A stretch of DNA of 64,000 nucleotides from positions 4,774,001-4,838,000 of the forward strand of contig AP019416.1 of assembly GCA_004295565.1 (NCBI GenBank), in the 5' to 3' direction. A model generated the notes under the pieces. It made no database searches. It saw only the letters and a program-made list of their open reading frames with translations, and was not told the DNA's origin. Both the position numbers and the translations under genes were made by a program. Every line of letters starts with the position of its first letter. Position 1 is the stretch's first letter. Of this stretch, positions 60,222-64,000 are shown piece after piece. The DNA comes from Vreelandella olivaria (GTDB lineage Bacteria > Pseudomonadota > Gammaproteobacteria > Pseudomonadales > Halomonadaceae).

Positions 60222-61481
60222 TTTTTATACTGCTTTTAGCCCTTGTGCTACTTGGCGTGCCGTTTGCCTTTGCCATCCTCGGCTCATTAACGGTGTTAAT
60301 GAGCACCGGCGATTTGCCCTATCACATCCGTATCGTCTCGCAGCAGTTTTTCGGCGGCATGGAGTCCTTTCCACTGCTGGCCATACCGCTGTTCATTCTG
60401 GCCGGCGAGCTGATGAACGAAGCGGGTATCACCCACCGGATTATTAACCTGGCCACCGCCATTGTCGGCCGCCTGAAAGCCGGGCTGGCCCACGTCAATA
60501 TCTGGGCCTCGGTGATTTTTGCCGGTCTTTCCGGTTCGGCGATTGCCGATACCTCCGCGCTAGGGCGGGTGTTTATACCGTCGATGGAGAAAGAGGGCTA
60601 CCCACGCGATTTTGCCGCCGCGCTTACCGCGGCCTCTTCGGTAATTGGCCCGATTATTCCGCCCAGTATCCCGGTGATTATCTACGCGCTCACGGTTTCC
60701 GGCGTGTCGGTACCAGGGCTCTTTTGGCTGGTATCGTGCCAGGCTTTTGCTGGCGCTGGGGCTCTCCATCTACGTCTATTTTTTTGCCGGTGACCTGGGC
60801 GCGACACAAACCAAAAAACAGTCACGCCGCCATGCCCTTCTGCATGGTTTGCTGCCCGCCCTCATGCCGGTATTCGTGGTCGGCGCGATTCTTGCCGGTA
60901 TTGTCACGCCCACCGAGGCGGCGGCCTTTGCCGTGGTCTACGCGCTACTTCTGGGCGTGGTGCTCTACCGCAACATCAAACTGGTGAACCTGCCCGCTAT
61001 CTTCGCCCGGGCCATGCGCGATAGCGCCGTGATTATGGTCATTATGGGCGCCGTGGCTGCGGCCAACTGGGTACTAACCTTCGAGCGCGTGCCCAACATG
61101 CTCACCGAGTGGGCGTTGATGAGCATCGATACCCAGTGAATCTTCCTGATTGCCGTCATCCTCCTGCTACTGGTGGTGGGGCTGTTTTTGGAAGGTATCG
61201 CGGCCATTCTGGTACTGGTACCGATACTCCACCCCATTGCCATGGCGCTGGGTATCGACCCGCTGCACTTCGGTATCGTGGTGATCTTCAACCTGATGAT
61301 GGGGCTGATCACGCCGCCCATGGGGCTCTGCCTATTTGTCGCCGACTCCGTTTCCGGTGTGGGAATGGGGCCGATTATCCGCCGCATTCTGCCGATGCTG
61401 GGCGTGCAGTTTTTGATCCTGCTGCTGATCACCTTCGTCCCCGCGCTGGTCACCTTCCTGCCGCGCCTGGCGGGTTACTGA
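60218..61481 (+). CDS. dctM: TRAP transporter large permease DctM (M5, frameshift and in-frame TGA as read)
   Basis: About 421 aa. First frame: FPLLAIPLFILAGELMNEAGIT, VIFAGLSGSAIADTSALGRVFIPSM and GPIIPPSIPVIIYALTVSG. A break near 60740 shifts to LALGLSIYVYFFAGDLGA, GIVTPTEAAAFAVVYALL. At 61137-61139 TGA stands where DctM proteins usually have Trp (SIDTQ-stop-IFLIAVILLLLVVGLFLEG); the frame then stays open to 61481 with GLITPPMGLCLFVADSVSG. GAGGAGG lies before ATG60218. Membrane channel for P8/Q5. Confidence 0.87.
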
Positions 61482-61509
61482 TATTTCTCAATGCAAGGAG
61501 CGTGATGCC

Positions 61510-63380
61510 ATGTACTCATCCATTGCCACGGTTTGCCTAAGCGGCTCGCTGGAAGAGAAGGTAGACGCCATTGCCCAAGCCGGCTTCGAGGGGCTTGAGC
61601 TGTTTGAAAACGACTTAACCGCCTTCGCCGGCACGCCGCGTGAAGCGGGTGAGCTGATTCGCTCGCGGGGCTTAAAGCTGGTCACGCTGCAGCCGTTTCG
61701 TGATTTTGAAGGGCTGCAGGGGCGCGCCCGGGTGCGGGCGTTTGACCGCGCCGAGCACAAGTTCGACCTGATGGAGGAGCTGGGTACAGATCTGCTCATG
61801 GCGTGCAGTACCGTCCACCCCGACGCACTGCCGGGATTAAGCCGCGCCGCCGATGACTACTATGAGCTCGGCGAGCGTGCCGCGCGGCGACACCTGCGCG
61901 TGGCCTATGAAGCGCTGGCCTGGGGCCGCCATATTCACGACTACCGGGACAGCTGGGAAGTGGTGCGCCGCGCTGCCCACCCCAATGTCGGCCTGGTACT
62001 GGACACCTTTCATATCTTCTCCCGCCAGACCGAGCTAGGCACCATTGGCCGCATCCCGGGGGATCGCATCTTCCTGGTACAGACCGCCGATGCGCCGCGT
62101 CTCTCTATGGATCACCTGTCGTGGAGCCGCCACTACCGCTGTTTCCCCGGCCAGGGCGAGCTGCAGATGGATAAGTTCATGGCCATGTTGGATGAGACCC
62201 GTTACGACGGCCCGCTCTCCCACGAGATCTTTAACGATGTCTTCCGCATGGGCCACAGCGACCAGACGGCCCGGGACGGGCTGCGTTCCTACAACCTGCT
62301 GCGCAGCATGCAGGGCGACAGCGGGATTCCCGCGCCGCAGCCAATTGAGTCGGTCGCCTTTCTGGAAATCGCCGTTGAGCCTGACGATTTAGCCTCGCTG
62401 CGGGAGCTGCTCAGCGCGCTGGGCATGGCCTGCGTGGGCCGTCACCACACGCTTAACGCCGAACGCTGGGCGGCAGGTGACGTCAATCTGGTGCTCAATG
62501 CCGAATCGAGCTTTACCGGCCGCACGCCAGGACGCGATGCCACCGCTGTCACTGCCATCGGCCTGCGGGTAGGCAACGCTTATGAAGCGTTTAAACGTGC
62601 CGACAAACTTGGCTACGATATTGTCGAGCCTGAAGAAGTGGGCGCCAGCCACCGCATGAGTGCGCTGCGCAATGTGGATGGCAGCCTCTCCTACATTATT
62701 GATGACTCGCAGCTAAGCCGCACCTGGGATCGCGAGTTCCCTGTGGATGTACAGCCGGTTCCCCAGGGGGCACTGGTGGATATCGACCATATCAGCGTGG
62801 CGCTCTCCTACCACGACTACCTCTCGCTGATGCTGCAGTACCGCGCTATTTTCGAGCTGGCGCCCACCCCTCCTTCGATGTCACCGACCCCCGCGGGCTG
62901 ATCCAGAGCCAGGTGCTGCAGAACTACAATGGCCGCTTTCGCTTGGCGCTTAACGCCAGTGCCTCGCCGGATACCGCCAGCAACCGTTTTGTGCGCCAGT
63001 ACGGCGGCTCGGGAATTCACCATGTTGCCCTGCGCACCAGCGCCATGCGCGACACCAGTGCGGCGCTGCAGCAGGCGGGCACGCCGGTACTGCCGATTCC
63101 CGGTAACTACTACCGTGACCTGGCCGCACGCTTTGACCTACCGGCGCAAACCCTGCAATGGATGCAGGAGCATCACATTCTCTTTGATCAGGACAGCGAC
63201 GGTGACTTCCATCAGCTGTATACCCAGCCCGGCCGCCAGGCGTTCTTCTTTGAGTTGGTGCAGCGGGAAGGTTACCAAGGGCTGGGCGCGCCGAATGCCT
63301 TTGTGCGTGTCACTGCGCAGCAGCGCCTGGAAGCGGCTATTAGCAGCCGCCATCAAGACAAGGGAGAGAGCCAAGCATGA
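61510..63380 (+). CDS. quiC: 3-dehydroshikimate dehydratase fused to HPPD-like domain (QuiC, frameshifted as read)
   Basis: About 623 aa. Residues 1-280 are a TIM-barrel sugar isomerase-like dehydratase domain: ATVCLSGSLEEKVDAIAQAGFEGLELFENDL, VGLVLDTFHIFS and LSHEIFNDVF, where the metal-binding acidic residues lie. Residues about 295-623 are VOC/4-hydroxyphenylpyruvate dioxygenase-like: VAFLEIAVEPDD, VDIDHISVALSYHDYLSLMLQYRAIFEL, GGSGIHHVALRT, RQAFFFELVQREGYQGLGAPN. One base slips near 62868. This two-domain layout is known from Pseudomonas QuiC1. AGGAG precedes ATG61510. It dehydrates 3-dehydroshikimate to protocatechuate. Confidence 0.9.
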
Positions 63381-64000
63381 TCAAACTGGGACTGGTAGGT
63401 GAGGGTATCGCAAAATCACAATCTCCCGATCTGCATGAGCGCTTGGGAGCATCGTTGGGAGAGCCGGTACGCTACGATTTAGTCGACAGCCTGGGGTGGC
63501 GGGTTTTGACTTCCCCAGCGCTATCCAAACACTGCGCAGCGAGGGCTACCGGGGCACCAATGTCACCTTTCCATTTAAGGAGAGAGCCGCGCAGCTGGCC
63601 GATATCCGCGGTGAAGGGGTGCGTCGGGTAGGCACCGCCAACACGCTGCTGTTCGATGAGAGCGGTCTGCGCGCTGAAAACACCGATTACACCGGCTTTA
63701 TCAGCGCCTACCGCCACTCTTTCGGTGACCAGCCCGCAGGCGAGGTGCTGTTGATTGGCGCCGGCGGCGTGGGCCGCGCGGTGGCGTGCGCGCTGGGAGA
63801 ACTTGCCGTTAGCCATATCCATATTCTTGAACATGACAGTGCCCGGGCAGAGAGCCTCAGCCGTGACCTTAACGCCATGGGCATTAACGCGGCGTGCATC
63901 ACATCAGAGCAGGCGCAGCGAGAACTGCCTCATTGCCACGGCGTGGTCAACTGCTCGCCGATTGGCCATATCAACCACCCCGGCTGCCCCATCGATACCG
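63377..64000 (+). CDS. Shikimate/quinate 5-dehydrogenase, 3' end outside window (frameshifted as read)
   Basis: AroE/YdiB superfamily. MIKLGLVGEGIAKSQSPDLHERLG is the substrate-binding N-terminus (SxS motif region). One base is lost near 63498 (LGGGFDFPSAIQTLRSEG), after which the frame is open to the window edge: GTNVTFPFKERAAQLAD (catalytic Lys), NTDYTGFISAYRHSF (conserved Asp), EVLLIGAGGVGRAVACALGEL (NAD(P) site) and VNCSPIGH. The start overlaps the quiC stop (ATGA). Its place in a quiC operon suggests a catabolic shikimate or quinate dehydrogenase rather than biosynthetic AroE (inference). Confidence 0.88.

Overview
The window looks like a piece of the chromosome of a marine or halophilic gammaproteobacterium, most likely a member of the Halomonadaceae. 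This is an inference from overall gene style: many TRAP transporters, a fused PcaL, a DcaP-like porin and moderate GC. No 16S or housekeeping gene is present to confirm it. Almost everything here serves uptake and breakdown of aromatic compounds, ending in the 3-oxoadipate (beta-ketoadipate) pathway.

Layout. (1) 0-1.7 kb: end of a RidA-family gene and a DAO-type FAD oxidoreductase, + strand. (2) 1.9-18.0 kb: one long minus-strand operon with a complete set of indole-3-acetate (iac) catabolic genes (amidase H, A, B, C, D, E, F, G, I), two TRAP transporters, a 4-oxalocrotonate-type tautomerase and, at its end, maleylacetate reductase and a hydroxyquinol-type 1,2-dioxygenase. (3) 18.4-20.7 kb: pobA and a divergent AraC-type pobR. 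(4) 21.1-25.4 kb: a serine hydrolase and a luxR-type gene split by a group II intron. (5) 25.6-34 kb: TRAP transporter PQM, vanillin/benzaldehyde-type dehydrogenase copy 1, an orphan DctP, benzoylformate decarboxylase and a divergent LysR. (6) 34.4-45.1 kb: a ketopantoate-reductase-like gene, then the ferulate block (dctP, vdh copy 2, ech, dctP, DUF3237, dctMQ, marR, divergent fcs). (7) 45.2-50.6 kb: porin, vanR, vanAB and an orphan dctP. (8) 50.7-58.4 kb: pcaB-pcaIJF-pcaL-pcaHG and a TetR regulator. (9) 58.6-64 kb: TRAP PQM, quiC (3-dehydroshikimate dehydratase fused to an HPPD-like domain) and a shikimate/quinate dehydrogenase cut by the window edge.

How it works together: ferulate/coumarate (Fcs, Ech, Vdh, VanAB, PobA), quinate/shikimate (SDH, QuiC) and 4-hydroxybenzoate all give protocatechuate. 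PcaHG, PcaB, PcaL, PcaIJ and PcaF take that to succinyl-CoA and acetyl-CoA. The iac operon would feed the same 3-oxoadipate node through hydroxyquinol and maleylacetate. That fits a hydroxylated indole-acetate (for example 5-hydroxyindole-3-acetate) as substrate better than plain IAA, which gives catechol.

Sequence quality: more than half of the genes contain one to several single-base indels, mostly in homopolymers, and two carry TGA at a conserved tryptophan. Whole pathways are hit at once, so I treat these mainly as read or assembly errors. I list such genes as CDS spanning their full extent, with the breaks described. 'Pseudogene' is used only for the intron-split luxR gene and a decayed dctP remnant.
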